64,000 nt of DNA from Sphingobium estronivorans (GCF_008692605.1 NZ_LFCT01000023.1:1-64000); one strand, 5' to 3'; numbered from the stretch's first letter, positions 1-8,591 are shown. Notes: generated from the letters alone by a model not told the origin. Numbers and translations are program-made.

Positions 1-107
1 CCGCCGAAGAGGGTGGCCGCCCCGATCCTTTCGGGTCGGCCGCCCCTCATCGCTGCATAGAGGCAGCTCAGGATCAGCAGCATCAGAAATCCAGATTGTC
101 GTGTCAT
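1..107 (-). CDS. small membrane protein, partial at window edge
   Basis: Only the first 35 residues are in the window, starting from the ATG complementary to 105-107. They read MTRQSGFLMLLILSCLYAAM and then a basic stretch with RGGRPERIGAA. The hydrophobic run at residues 6-20 is a transmembrane segment or signal anchor. I recall small sphingomonad membrane proteins of this style but no function. It lies downstream of the two other minus-strand genes at 164-508 and 572-1150 and may share their transcript. Confidence 0.5.
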   Translation of the reverse strand, partial: MTRQSGFLMLLILSCLYAAMRGGRPERIGAATLFG

Positions 108-163
108 AACAATAGGAAAAGCACAGAGCCGCGCGCATCCGTCAACAACTGCAGGAGCCGTGA

Positions 164-508
164 TCAAGCCGCGCGAAGATAGCGTCCGTCAGAGGGCCGC
201 TCCCTGTGCTGCGCCTTGAACAGATCACCATAGCCGACCTCCGCAAGCCCGACATCATCGTTGGTCTGCTTGAGATTGGCGTGGGTCGCGACAATCTCCT
301 GCCGTGTCTGGGCGATCAGCATGACAGCCGATGCCGAACTGACGAGCGCGTCCTGGCCGATGGCCGCCGCAAAGCGGGCATCCAGCCTGGCAATCGGCAA
401 GGCGGCATTGAGTTCGGCAATCCGGGCTGCCGCGATGTCGATGGCCTCTTCGGCGGCAAAGAGTTTTCCGGCCACGGATTTGGCGATGGTTTCACGTTGT
501 GAGCGCAT
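164..508 (-). CDS. hypothetical protein, 114 aa
   Basis: The ATG at 508 is preceded by an AAGGAG ribosome site with good spacing, which supports this as a real gene. The protein is alanine-rich and probably helical. It has no signal peptide, no membrane segment and no motif I recognise. It lies 63 bases downstream of the LuxR-type HTH gene on the same strand, so the two are probably co-transcribed. Function unknown. Confidence 0.6.
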   Translation of the reverse strand: MRSQRETIAKSVAGKLFAAEEAIDIAAARIAELNAALPIARLDARFAAAIGQDALVSSASAVMLIAQTRQEIVATHANLKQTNDDVGLAEVGYGDLFKAQHRERPSDGRYLRAA

Positions 509-571
509 GATTTCTCCTTCCCGCGTCCGTAAGGAGCGGGTCCTTGCATTGATGATGTGGAAAATGCTGCC

Positions 572-1150
572 TTAAGTGTATGCGCTATTGAGCGCCGTAA
601 GCAGCGAAGCGGCCGACCCTGCCAATACAAGAGCGAGGACGGCAACGGCCGCAATGACGGCCAGGGTTACGATGAGCTTCAGGTCATTGTCTTGCCTCCC
701 GCTTTTGCGGAGCGTCAGAATGTCCCGACGGGCCAGAAGGCGGAGGAGGCTGGAAAAAGCATCCTGTTCCAACGCCGGTGGTTCTGCCTGTGGGGCCTGT
801 GCATCCGCTTGAACATTAGCGGGTTCATCTGGTCCGAAATTATCGGGTTGCGGAAGGTCTAATTTTTGGGGGGCTAAAGAATAGCCCCCGCTTTGGGCGT
901 GCACGAGGGTGGCTTCGTACGCAGCAACCATACGTCCGGCCTCTGTCCGGTATAACTCGCCGCCGAGCCGCTCACGGGCTTTCTGGATCGCCTTGTTGAC
1001 CGCGTGAAAGGTGGAGTCCAACTGCCTGGCGATCTCCTTCGCCTTATATCCCTTTCCGGCTAACTTGAGCAATTCGCGCTCGCGCTCGCTCAGACGTTCG
1101 AGCCGTTCTCGATATGGTTCCCAGTCGATCGGTTCAGGGTCGGACGTCAT
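572..1150 (-). CDS. LuxR-type HTH protein with C-terminal membrane anchor
   Basis: Residues 15-60 form a LuxR/sigma-region-4-like helix-turn-helix (LSERERELLKLAGKGYKAKE, then IARQLDSTFHAVNKAIQKAR). A middle linker follows, and a single hydrophobic segment near the C terminus (LIVTLAVIAAVAVLALVLAG) should anchor it in the inner membrane. There is no receiver or ligand-binding domain. A GGAGGAG ribosome site lies 12 bases before the ATG at 1150; a TTG 9 bases further upstream, close to the same site, or a GTG at 1171 are alternative starts. A membrane-bound HTH protein of this kind is probably a small transcription factor; its target is not visible. Confidence 0.7.
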   Translation of the reverse strand: MTSDPEPIDWEPYRERLERLSERERELLKLAGKGYKAKEIARQLDSTFHAVNKAIQKARERLGGELYRTEAGRMVAAYEATLVHAQSGGYSLAPQKLDLPQPDNFGPDEPANVQADAQAPQAEPPALEQDAFSSLLRLLARRDILTLRKSGRQDNDLKLIVTLAVIAAVAVLALVLAGSAASLLTALNSAYT

Positions 1151-1394
1151 GACGGTCAATGTCTCCTCCACATCTCTGCCGCCTTGAATGTGCCGCGAGC
1201 TGCGATGCGCGATCGGTCGCGCACCGCAGCAGTGTCATGAAATGGAAGTGTAAAAGCAACGAAGAATGGATGCCGAATCGGTCCGTCGAGACGTCCGCCG
1301 CGGAGGCAGCCGCGCGAAAGAAGTTCGCCGCATTTACATGATGGGTCTGGATACCGCCCAGTCATAGGGAGGAGGGAAAGAGGGAGGGGTAGTG

Positions 1395-1868
1395 ATGCGG
1401 CAAGTGGGTCGCGCTCTTCCCCTCAACCCGGAGATTCCCATGACATGCCGGCTGGTTTTTCAGGCATTGCGCGATCTGCTGGCCGTCGGAACGCTGTGTC
1501 GCGGCTCGTTACGCAATGACGCTGCGGTGGCGCGGGCGATCAGGGCCTATCTTGCGGCTGCCGAACGTCCAGACCGGCAATGCCAGGCCCTTGCTGAAAC
1601 GGAACTGGCGGCTGTCTGCGATCGAGTTGGCGCCGACCAGCAGGATGGGTTTTCGCATACACCGGACACTGCGATACAGTCGATGGTTGATGCCATGCCT
1701 CCGCTGACCGCCGCGATTCTTGCTCTTCGGGTGCATCACGGCATGGGCGTTGATGCCATCGCCGAGCGATTTGCGATTCCTCGATGGAAGATCCGTAGGC
1801 ATCTTCGCCGTGCGATCCGCACCATCGCAAGAGGAGCCGTACCCAACGGCCGCGGTTCTTCGGGCTGA
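1395..1868 (+). CDS. sigma-region-4-like HTH protein, 157 aa
   Basis: The C-terminal third (MPPLTAAILALRVHHGMGVD, then AIAERFAIPRWKIRRHLRRA) reads as a sigma-70 region 4 helix-turn-helix. The N-terminal half has no clear domain. An AGGGAGGGG ribosome site ends 5 bases before the ATG at 1395. The gene is divergent from the LuxR-HTH gene and lies just before the primase-like gene, a setting typical of plasmid or integrative-element backbones. It may be an ECF-like regulator without region 2; its role is unknown. Confidence 0.6.
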   Translation: MRQVGRALPLNPEIPMTCRLVFQALRDLLAVGTLCRGSLRNDAAVARAIRAYLAAAERPDRQCQALAETELAAVCDRVGADQQDGFSHTPDTAIQSMVDAMPPLTAAILALRVHHGMGVDAIAERFAIPRWKIRRHLRRAIRTIARGAVPNGRGSSG

Positions 1869-1874
1869 CGTGGC

Positions 1875-2345
1875 ATGGTTTCGCCGCTGAATGCGCAAGG
1901 GCGCGCGATCGTCGAGAAGTTGGGTGGAGTATGGACGCCACAAGGTGGGATGTGCCACTGCCCGGCACATGATGACTGCACGCCGAGCCTCTCCGTGCGG
2001 GTCGGCGATCGAGCGCTTCTATTCAAATGTTTTGCCGGCTGCGACACGAGAGACGTGCTGCGCATCGTCCGGGCCATCGATCGCGGCGCCCTGCAATCGA
2101 TAGCTACCCATTCGCCGCCCGGATCGCCGCCTACATCCTGGAATCTGCGGCGCGCTCATAATCTCTGGCATTCCAGCATTCCCCTCGTTGGAACGATCGG
2201 GGAGAACTATCTCCGCAGGCGCGGTATCGAACAGATCCCGTCCTCCATTCGCTTTCATCCACGCGCGCCCTTGGGAAGCGGAAGAAAAGCGACCTTTCGT
2301 CCCGCCATGATCGCTGCCGTGCGCGAGCGCCGCCAAATTGTGGCG
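1875..2345 (+). pseudogene. CHC2 zinc-finger primase-like protein, 3' truncated
   Basis: The reading frame starts with an N-terminal CHC2-type zinc finger (CHCPAHDDCTPSLSV, then LLFKCFAGCD) of the kind found in plasmid and phage primases. It continues into the start of a Toprim-associated region (FRPAMIAAVRERRQIVAVQQ). At about 2345 the similarity stops. The frame then runs antisense through a hydrolase fragment until a stop at 2718-2720, so everything after about residue 160 is not primase. A full protein of this family is about twice this length and carries the Toprim catalytic core, which is missing. It follows the HTH gene by 6 bases. It is almost certainly non-functional and marks the edge of an acquired or rearranged segment. 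Confidence 0.7.
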
Positions 2346-2357
2346 GTTCAGCAGACC
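2337..2357. other. recombination junction between primase and hydrolase fragments
   Basis: Plus-strand primase similarity and minus-strand hydrolase similarity meet here. The bases at about 2340-2357 can be read as plausible sequence of both genes, which fits joining through a short microhomology. No terminal inverted repeat, target duplication or transposase is visible at the joint. Confidence 0.55.
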
Positions 2358-2687
2358 GTTAATCAGGTTCCACTGGATTGCCTGCAGGTCGAGAACATAA
2401 GCGCCTCCGTGCAGATAGAGCAGTTTCAGGGTCGTTGCCGGAGCGCCTTTCCGACGCGCGCGAAAAACGCGCATGCCATTCTCCGCGCTCTCACGCCAAT
2501 CCAGCCCGTCCGCCAGCTTCCTAGGTGGTTTGCTCGGGCCCTGAGCCCGATCCTTCCTGATCGTCTCGGCCAGAACCTTCGGGTCAGACAAGTTCGGCGT
2601 CAGAAGCTTCACAAAGTGGTAAAAGGCCCACCCGCGAAGATTGAACTTGAACTGGGGGTTGGGATCGATGGCGTCGAACTCGGACAT
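2345..2687 (-). pseudogene. HSL-type alpha/beta hydrolase, N-terminal fragment
   Basis: From the ATG at 2687 the protein reads MSEFDAIDPNPQFKFNLRGW and continues to LLYLHGGAYVLDLQAIQWNL. This contains the HGG oxyanion-hole motif of hormone-sensitive-lipase-type esterases (steryl acetyl hydrolase and monoterpene lactone hydrolase relatives). The family continues for about 200 more residues with GDSAGG and the catalytic Asp and His, but here the similarity ends after about 114 residues at the junction with the primase fragment. Beyond it the frame is antisense primase. The gene is broken by recombination. Confidence 0.7.
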
Positions 2688-3003
2688 GATCCCAGCATAC
2701 TCAGGTCCCGGCCTTTCTGAAAGCGGAACCGCCCCCAAGTGAATTTGTCCACGTCGCTCAACACCCTGTCCAGTTTTCCCGCACCACTTCACAGCATAAG
2801 AAGCTGGTCGGAGGGAGGAATCCCGGCATCAGTCCCGACGGCGACGGCGCTCGGCCTTTTGCAGCAGCAATTTGCGATTGAACCAAAAGGCGTCTTACGT
2901 TACGTGCATCGCGGAGAGATGATGGAAGAAGCGGAAATTTTTTGACTACGATTGAACAACAACTGAACGGTGAAGATCGGCGGATTGTGTTAGGAGTGTG
3001 CTT
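2688..3003. other. intergenic region, no recognisable gene
   Basis: This stretch separates the truncated hydrolase from the IclR gene. Short open frames occur on both strands, but none has a recognisable domain. It must hold the IclR promoter; an AGGAG ribosome site lies 7 bases before the ATG at 3004. Confidence 0.4.
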
Positions 3004-3804
3004 ATGACCACTTCATTCAAACCTGTGGATGCCGTCATCAGAGCGCTCAATGTTCTTCGTTCGGTCAATGATAGTAAAGACGCGACCGTCGCATCAATTT
3101 TTCACGCGACGGACATAGATAAAGCGACGATCGTTCGGATGCTCGAAACACTCGTGCACGAGGGATATGTGGCGAAGGATGCGGAGCGCGCGACTTACCA
3201 TCCCACGGGCAAAACCTTACAGTTGAGCCAAGGCTATGATTGGTCGCGGACGATTGCCCAGATAGCTGGGCCCATTTTGCAGCATTATCGCGTGAAGGTT
3301 GGGTGGCCATCGGACATTGCCGTTTTCGACCGCGACGCTATGGTGATTGCAGACACCTCTAGAGAGGGGAGCATTCTCTCGCTCAAGCGGGCTCCAGGCT
3401 ATCGTCTTCCGATGTTGGGGTCCTCGGCTGGACTGGCTTATTTAGCTTTTTTGCCGCCGATGAAGTGCCAACGCGTGCTTGAACGTGTCCAACTCAGTAC
3501 AGACGGTTTCAACGATTTGGCCGGAGACCCAGCCGCATGTGAGAGGCTTTTCGAAGCGATACGCGCCAAGGGTTACGCCACAATGACTGATGAATATTCC
3601 CACCGCATCTCTGGTGGCGCGCTTTGGGCGATGGCAGTTCCAATCCAGTTAAAGGACCACGTCTTTGGCGCGCTTAATCTCATAATGATACGCAATGCCG
3701 TTTCTGAAGCCTTAGCCGTCAAAAAATATCTCCCATCATTACGGAAGACAGCGCGGTTGATGGCCTATAACTTGCAGTCCGGGATCGTGACGATAAACGA
3801 TTAG
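3004..3804 (+). CDS. IclR-family transcriptional regulator (MhpR/PcaR-like)
   Basis: The N-terminal winged helix-turn-helix (residues 5-65, including ATVASIFHATDIDKATIVRM) is followed by an IclR effector-binding domain (about 85-255), with the family features GYRLPMLGSSAGLAYLAFLP and DEYSHRISGGALWAMAVPIQ. The length (266 aa) is normal. AGGAG upstream selects the ATG at 3004 over the GTG at 2998. IclR regulators of this branch usually activate aromatic-acid catabolic operons in response to a pathway intermediate. Here the gene converges on the 3921-10218 operon, which is its most likely target; this is inferred from position only. Confidence 0.85.
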   Translation: MTTSFKPVDAVIRALNVLRSVNDSKDATVASIFHATDIDKATIVRMLETLVHEGYVAKDAERATYHPTGKTLQLSQGYDWSRTIAQIAGPILQHYRVKVGWPSDIAVFDRDAMVIADTSREGSILSLKRAPGYRLPMLGSSAGLAYLAFLPPMKCQRVLERVQLSTDGFNDLAGDPAACERLFEAIRAKGYATMTDEYSHRISGGALWAMAVPIQLKDHVFGALNLIMIRNAVSEALAVKKYLPSLRKTARLMAYNLQSGIVTIND

Positions 3805-3920
3805 GTTAGGCAGAGAACAGAGTTCTAGAGCATCGCGCGCAAGAAACCGGCCTTGCGATTAACTATTCTTCAACAAAAACTTTGAGCATGTGACCAGCGT
3901 TAAACTTAACGCAGCGCGCT

Positions 3921-4991
3921 CTAAGGAGAATTTTGAACTTCAATCATGATCTTGACCTCGCTGGCAGAGCCACTGAGGCAGTCAAATGCCATCTCGGTGT
4001 TCTCCAATGGAAATTGATTGGTGATCATTTTCCTAAAATATTCGGGCTTTTTGCCGATGAGATTAAGGACAGTTTCAAACTCTTTTGGTGTGTAAGCAAA
4101 GCAATAGTCGATAGCCAATTCCTTTAAAATCGCATGGACGGGGACATGCCTTACCTCGTGTTTGCAAACGCCAGCATATATAACGTGACTGTGCTGCGGG
4201 GCGTGAGCGATGATCTCCGCCAAAATGACCGGCGATCCCGTGCATTCGAAAATATTGAGCCCACGCGGTCGCCCCTCAAACCGCCGCAGCGCTAATGGTG
4301 AAGCGGAAGAAGGCACAAAATCATAGCCGTGCCAGAAATCATATGGCGATGTTGCTTTCGGATCGATGACCAAATCTGCTCCGAACTCTTGTGCCTTCTC
4401 TCGTCGGACGCTGGAGAAATCGACGCATATGTTCGGACCGCGCCCCATCTCCTGCAGGGCGATGAGCACGGCAAGGCCGATCGGCCCAGCTCCAAGGATG
4501 AGATTTGGTCCGGCATTCCGATCAGCAAGCAGTGCGGCGTGCCACCCCACGCTCAGCGGCTCCGTCAGCGCCGCAACGTCGCTTGGAACATTGTCAGGAA
4601 TTTTGAAAGTCCGAGCAGAATCTATGAGACACCGAGTTGCCAGCCCCCCTGACCGCGCCGTCGAGAGGCCGACATTAATGAAACCTTCGCCGCTCGGATC
4701 AGGGCTGAAGGGAAGAGCAACGACGCGATCTCCCGGCCGTATATCCGTGCTGTTTTCCGGCCCAATTGAGATCACTTCAGCAGAAAATTCATGACCAGGG
4801 ATTATTGCTGGAAGGTCGCCTGCATCCCCGTCGTAACTTTCCCCTTCGAGTCGCATTTGCTCACGTCGATGGAGATCGCTGCCGCAAATACCGTTGAATA
4901 TCGGCGCGACCAGAAGCTGGCCAGGACCGGGAACAGGATCCTCCGCCTCGATCATTTGCAAGTTCCCGCCTCGCATTATAATCGCACGCAT
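3921..4991 (-). CDS. zinc-type MDR alcohol dehydrogenase
   Basis: This is a medium-chain dehydrogenase/reductase. The N-terminal GroES-like domain carries the catalytic zinc ligands (NGICGSDLHRR and PGHEFSAEV), and a Rossmann domain follows (NLILGAGPIGLAVLIALQEM, then VDFSSVRREKA for NAD(P) binding). The four-cysteine structural-zinc loop of classical alcohol dehydrogenases is absent; the segment after GDRVVALPF has no cysteine cluster. The length of 356 aa is normal. It is the last gene of the minus-strand operon, 15 bases after the phosphotransferase gene. It probably oxidises a secondary alcohol or hydroxyacyl intermediate; the substrate is unknown. Confidence 0.8.
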   Translation of the reverse strand: MRAIIMRGGNLQMIEAEDPVPGPGQLLVAPIFNGICGSDLHRREQMRLEGESYDGDAGDLPAIIPGHEFSAEVISIGPENSTDIRPGDRVVALPFSPDPSGEGFINVGLSTARSGGLATRCLIDSARTFKIPDNVPSDVAALTEPLSVGWHAALLADRNAGPNLILGAGPIGLAVLIALQEMGRGPNICVDFSSVRREKAQEFGADLVIDPKATSPYDFWHGYDFVPSSASPLALRRFEGRPRGLNIFECTGSPVILAEIIAHAPQHSHVIYAGVCKHEVRHVPVHAILKELAIDYCFAYTPKEFETVLNLIGKKPEYFRKMITNQFPLENTEMAFDCLSGSASEVKIMIEVQNSP

Positions 4992-5006
4992 CTTCTGGTT
5001 CCATTC

Positions 5007-6071
5007 TCAAGATGATAATTTGCTTGCCTGGTACCATGCAAGCTGGGCCAGTTCGGGGAATGATTGTGCACGCTCTCGGGCTTGTGCAGAGGCAGCGGTA
5101 CCCCGGACGCATCGTCCTTTGATACCGTGAAAAATAGCCGCCAAGCGAAACAAGTTAAAAGCCATGTAAAAGTCATAACCGGGCAAGGCGTCGATTCCGC
5201 GGTTCAAACAATAGCTGGTCAGATATTCCGACTCAGTTGGAATGCCCAGTGATGTGATATTCGCGCCACGAAGGCCTGCAACGATGTGAGGAGGCATCCG
5301 GTACATCATGGCATGATAAGCAAAGTCGGCACCGGGATGACCGAGGGTAGAGAGTTCCCAGTCCAGGACGGCAATGATCCGTGGCTCAACCGGATGAAAG
5401 ATCATGTTGTCAATTCGAAAGTCGCCATGAACAAGGCTTGTTTCGTCTCCGTCTGGAATGTTCTCTGGAAGCCACTCAATCAGTCGATCCATGTTGAGAT
5501 CGCGCCCTGCCGTATCATCCTCAAGATATTGACGAGTCCAACGAGCAATCTGTCTTTCGAAATAATTGCCGGCTTTACCGAAGTCTTGCAGCCCTATCCG
5601 ATGGTAATCGATGCTGTGCAGTTGTGCGATTGTGGCATTCATGGAAGCAAAGATCGCCTGGCGTTCAACTTTGCTGACGTTCGGGGCCGTCGCGTCCCAG
5701 AAAATTCGCCCTTCCACTAGTTCCATGACGTAGAAGATTGTCCCGATCACGGAGGTGTCGGTGCATAGCCCATAAATGCGAGGCACGGGGAAGCCGGCCT
5801 CCCCGAGAGCCTGGATTACCTTTGCTTCTCGATCAACTGCATGCGCACCCCTTAATAGATCGCCGGCGGGTTGCTTGCGAAGAACATAGCTGCGCCGTGG
5901 CGTGACCAGTTTGTAGGTTGGATTCGACTGCCCTCCCTTGAATTGCTCGATCGTCAGGGCGCCACCATAATCGTCGACGTGAGACCGAAGCCATCGATCA
6001 AGAAGTCCCGCATTCAGTTCGAATCCCGACCTGACCGATGTTGTGCCGCTGTTTTCATCCTGCGCGCTCAT
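5007..6071 (-). CDS. APH-like phosphotransferase (ACAD10/11 kinase-domain type)
   Basis: This aminoglycoside-phosphotransferase-fold kinase has an N-lobe with QFKGGQSNPTYKL and YVLRKQP (ATP-binding lysine), the catalytic loop LVHGDFRIDNMIFHP (HGDxxxxN) and the metal-binding VLDWELSTLGHP. This subtype matches the kinase half of ACAD10/ACAD11 and its bacterial homologues rather than resistance enzymes. The start at 6071 is chosen because its ATG overlaps the TGA of the acyl-CoA dehydrogenase gene (ATGA), implying translational coupling. In animals the ACAD10/11 pair phosphorylates and removes a hydroxyl of 4-hydroxyacyl-CoA; a similar job here is an inference. Confidence 0.8.
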   Translation of the reverse strand: MSAQDENSGTTSVRSGFELNAGLLDRWLRSHVDDYGGALTIEQFKGGQSNPTYKLVTPRRSYVLRKQPAGDLLRGAHAVDREAKVIQALGEAGFPVPRIYGLCTDTSVIGTIFYVMELVEGRIFWDATAPNVSKVERQAIFASMNATIAQLHSIDYHRIGLQDFGKAGNYFERQIARWTRQYLEDDTAGRDLNMDRLIEWLPENIPDGDETSLVHGDFRIDNMIFHPVEPRIIAVLDWELSTLGHPGADFAYHAMMYRMPPHIVAGLRGANITSLGIPTESEYLTSYCLNRGIDALPGYDFYMAFNLFRLAAIFHGIKGRCVRGTAASAQARERAQSFPELAQLAWYQASKLSS

Positions 6072-7234
6072 TGCGACCTCGCTGCCCACTCCCGCTTTAT
6101 TTTCTTCGCAATGGACCATTTGTGGACCTCGGTGGGGCCGTCGTAAATTCGGAATGCCCTTATCTCGCGAAAGGCTTGTTCAACGATGGTTTCACGGCTA
6201 ACGCCTGTGCCGCCCATGACCTGTACGCAGCGGTCCGTAACTCTAAACAGCGCTTCGGAAACCGCAACCTTTGCCATAGAACTCTCGACAGTTCCTAGGG
6301 CGCCGCTGTCAAGCACCTTTGCGCACCAATCGATCATCAATTCGGCTTGCTTTAAATCGATGACATTTTCGGCCAGCATGAAGCCTACGCCCTCATGATC
6401 GATCAGTTGCTTGCCAAACGCCTGCCGGCGGTTGGCATAGTCGATAGCGATCTCCTGAGCGCGCGTCGCCAGTCCATGCCAGCGCATGCAGTGAGAGAGG
6501 CGCGCGGGGGAGAGCCTGACTTGCGCAAATGTAAAGCCTTCGCCTTCCTGGCCAAGCATCTGTTCGACCGGCACGCGGAGATTTTCGATCTCAACTTCGG
6601 CATGCCCTCCCGGCATGGAACTGTCGATCGTAGAAAGAAGCTGAACGATTTTGATGGATGGATTGGGCAGATCGACCAGGAACATGCACGCGCCACGGTC
6701 AGACTTCGCCATGACTATTCCGATTTGCGCGCCTGCTGCACCAGTGATGAATCTCTTGCGGCCATTGATCACCCAATGATCCCCAACAAGCTCGCATCGG
6801 GTTTTCATCATTGATGGATCTGAGCCGGCGCCATTCTCTTCCGCAGGCTCGGTCATGAAAAATGCCGATCGCGCTCGCCCTTCGACGAGCGGTGTCAGGA
6901 AACGGTCGCGTTGTTGCGCGGTGGCCACCTTGCCCAACAGATACATGTTACCTTCGTCCGGCGCCGCGGTGTTGCACGCGATGGGCCCGAGCGGCGAAAG
7001 ACCGGTCTTGCGGAGGATGAGGGCCGTCTCCAGTTGGGAAAAGTGGGCTCCGTTTGAAAGGATATGGGGCGTCAAAACGCCTGCATCTCGCGCTTTGCTA
7101 CGCAATTCGTCCACAAGATGGTCAGTTGGGCCATGTTCTTCCAACCTTGCATCAGATTCGAAGGGAATAACGACCTCGCGGACGAAAGCTTCTACTCTGG
7201 ACGCAACGGTCTCTGCACAAGGAGTCGATGTCAT
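6068..7234 (-). CDS. acyl-CoA dehydrogenase, ACAD10/11-like
   Basis: The protein has the three-part ACAD fold: an N-terminal helical domain, a middle beta domain (AFFMTEPAEENGAGSDPSMM, HWVINGRKRFITGA) and a C-terminal helical domain (RRQAFGKQLIDHEGVGFMLA, VQVMGGTGVSRE). The C terminus reads IYDGPTEVHKWSIAKKI. This resembles the DGPxEVH signature of the ACAD10/11 branch; the Glu of the MCAD-type YEG motif is an Asp here. It starts 2 bases after the CoA-transferase B stop and overlaps the phosphotransferase gene by 4 bases. It uses FAD and should act on an acyl-CoA made by the neighbouring CoA-transferase. Confidence 0.88.
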   Translation of the reverse strand: MTSTPCAETVASRVEAFVREVVIPFESDARLEEHGPTDHLVDELRSKARDAGVLTPHILSNGAHFSQLETALILRKTGLSPLGPIACNTAAPDEGNMYLLGKVATAQQRDRFLTPLVEGRARSAFFMTEPAEENGAGSDPSMMKTRCELVGDHWVINGRKRFITGAAGAQIGIVMAKSDRGACMFLVDLPNPSIKIVQLLSTIDSSMPGGHAEVEIENLRVPVEQMLGQEGEGFTFAQVRLSPARLSHCMRWHGLATRAQEIAIDYANRRQAFGKQLIDHEGVGFMLAENVIDLKQAELMIDWCAKVLDSGALGTVESSMAKVAVSEALFRVTDRCVQVMGGTGVSRETIVEQAFREIRAFRIYDGPTEVHKWSIAKKIKREWAARSQ

Positions 7235-7236
7235 GG

Positions 7237-7884
7237 TTAAAAGTAATCCCCCAGATCGAAACTAGCCTGCGTGCTTTCCATCACATTCCGCACCGACACA
7301 TCAGGGGCGCATTCCATCAGTGTGAAACGGGATTGTCGGTCTGGGCGAGCAAAGACGGCAAGGTCTGTGATGATCATGTCGACGACGTATCGACCAGTGT
7401 AAGGCAAAGAGCAGGAACGCCGGAACTTTGCTGAACCGGTTTTGGTTACATGGTCCATCAGCACGATGATGCGTGGTACGCCGGCCACAAGGTCCATTGC
7501 GCCTCCCGGCCCTTTAACCGTCTGGCCCGGGACCATCCAGTTCGCAAGGCTTCCTTCCTCGTCCACCTCCATCGCGCCCAGGATGGATAGATTGATATGC
7601 CCGCCGCGCACCATGGCGAAGCTGTCAGCGGAGGAGAAATAGCTGGTTCGCCGCAATTCGGTGATCGTCTGCTTGCCCGCGTTGATGACGTCCGCATCGA
7701 CTTCATCCTCGGTCGGAAAGGGCCCCAGGCCAAGTATGCCGTTTTCCGAATGCAGTGTCACGTCAATGTCGGCGGGAACATGGTTGGCGACCAGGGTGGG
7801 AATTCCGATGCCTAGGTTTACGAAATTGCCGGGCTTCAGTTCCCGGGCCGCCCGTGCGGCCATTTGATCGCGAGTCCAGACCAT
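7237..7884 (-). CDS. 3-oxoacid CoA-transferase, subunit B
   Basis: This is a family I CoA-transferase beta subunit (215 aa), with GNFVNLGIGIPTLVANHVP near the N terminus and the catalytic glutamate in LHSENGILGLG. The ATG at 7884 overlaps the TAA of subunit A by one base (TAATG), so the longer open frame upstream is only antisense or out-of-frame sequence over subunit A. The C-terminal part (SLPYTGRYVVDMIITDLAVF) is typical. Together with subunit A it moves CoA from succinyl-CoA or acetyl-CoA to a 3-oxo acid. Acetoacetate (ScoB) versus 3-oxoadipate (PcaJ) cannot be decided by eye. Confidence 0.87.
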   Translation of the reverse strand: MVWTRDQMAARAARELKPGNFVNLGIGIPTLVANHVPADIDVTLHSENGILGLGPFPTEDEVDADVINAGKQTITELRRTSYFSSADSFAMVRGGHINLSILGAMEVDEEGSLANWMVPGQTVKGPGGAMDLVAGVPRIIVLMDHVTKTGSAKFRRSCSLPYTGRYVVDMIITDLAVFARPDRQSRFTLMECAPDVSVRNVMESTQASFDLGDYF

Positions 7885-8591
7885 TATAGCGCCTCCTTCT
7901 TGAGGGTTTTCTGCTCGATCCGCTTCTCGTTGCAGGCGGCGTGGATCACCCGTTGCACATAGATGCCGGGTGTGTGGATCTGGCTGGGGTCGAGTTCGCC
8001 TGGGCCGACGATCTCTTCGACCTCGGCGATCGTGACCTTGCCGCAGGTTGCAACAATCGGATTGAAATTCCGCGCCGATTTCCGGTAGACCAGATTGCCA
8101 AAGGGGTCCGCGCGCCAGGCCTTCACGATGGCGAGGTCCGCGACCAGCCCGGTTTCCATGACATGGTCGAACCCGGCGAAGGTCCTTATTTCCTTGCCTT
8201 CCGCCAGTATCGTGCCAACGCCGGTGCGCGTGTAGAAGGCGGGTATGCCCGCGCCCCCGGCCCGGATGCGCTCCGCCAGCGTGCCTTGCGGGTTGAATTC
8301 GACCTCCAGCTCGCCCGACAGATATTGCCGCTCGAACTCCTTGTTCTCGCCCACATATGAAGCGATGATACGGCTGATCTGCCTGCTGCGCACCATGATG
8401 CCCAGGCCAAAATCGTCCACGCCCGCATTGTTGGATATCACCGTCAGGTTCTGGACGCCCGATCGCGCGATCGCGGCGATCAGCGTTTCGGGAATGCCGC
8501 ACAGGCCAAAGCCACCGCTGGCGATGGACATGCCGTTGCGCAGCAGCCCATCCAGCGCCTGCTCGGCTGTTTCATATATCTTGCTGATCAT
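7884..8591 (-). CDS. 3-oxoacid CoA-transferase, subunit A
   Basis: This is a family I CoA-transferase alpha subunit (235 aa), with the N-terminal SIASGGFGLCGIPETLIAAI motif and LTVISNNAGVDDFGLGIMV. Later it carries EFNPQGTLAERIRAGGAGIP and VAIVKAWRADPFGNLVYRKS-like family segments. It is the partner of subunit B, which starts inside its stop codon. The pair sits between SDR genes and the acyl-CoA dehydrogenase, which fits a role in activating a keto acid for beta-oxidation-like breakdown. Confidence 0.88.
   Translation of the reverse strand: MISKIYETAEQALDGLLRNGMSIASGGFGLCGIPETLIAAIARSGVQNLTVISNNAGVDDFGLGIMVRSRQISRIIASYVGENKEFERQYLSGELEVEFNPQGTLAERIRAGGAGIPAFYTRTGVGTILAEGKEIRTFAGFDHVMETGLVADLAIVKAWRADPFGNLVYRKSARNFNPIVATCGKVTIAEVEEIVGPGELDPSQIHTPGIYVQRVIHAACNEKRIEQKTLKKEAL

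Noticed and set aside
2019-2792. A 257-codon minus-strand frame as one hydrolase gene
   Set aside because: Only residues from the ATG at 2687 to about 2345 look like a hydrolase; the rest is antisense primase sequence and an unsupported N-terminal extension.
3825-3860. Possible third copy of the TCTAGAG-type repeat after the IclR gene
   Set aside because: Only the first bases (TTCTAGAGCATC) and a small CGCAAG/CTTGCG hairpin resemble the family; too short to call.
7237-8502. A 421-codon minus-strand frame as a fused CoA-transferase
   Set aside because: Its first half is out-of-frame translation of subunit A. Subunit B starts at 7884 inside a TAATG overlap, so these are two ordinary genes.
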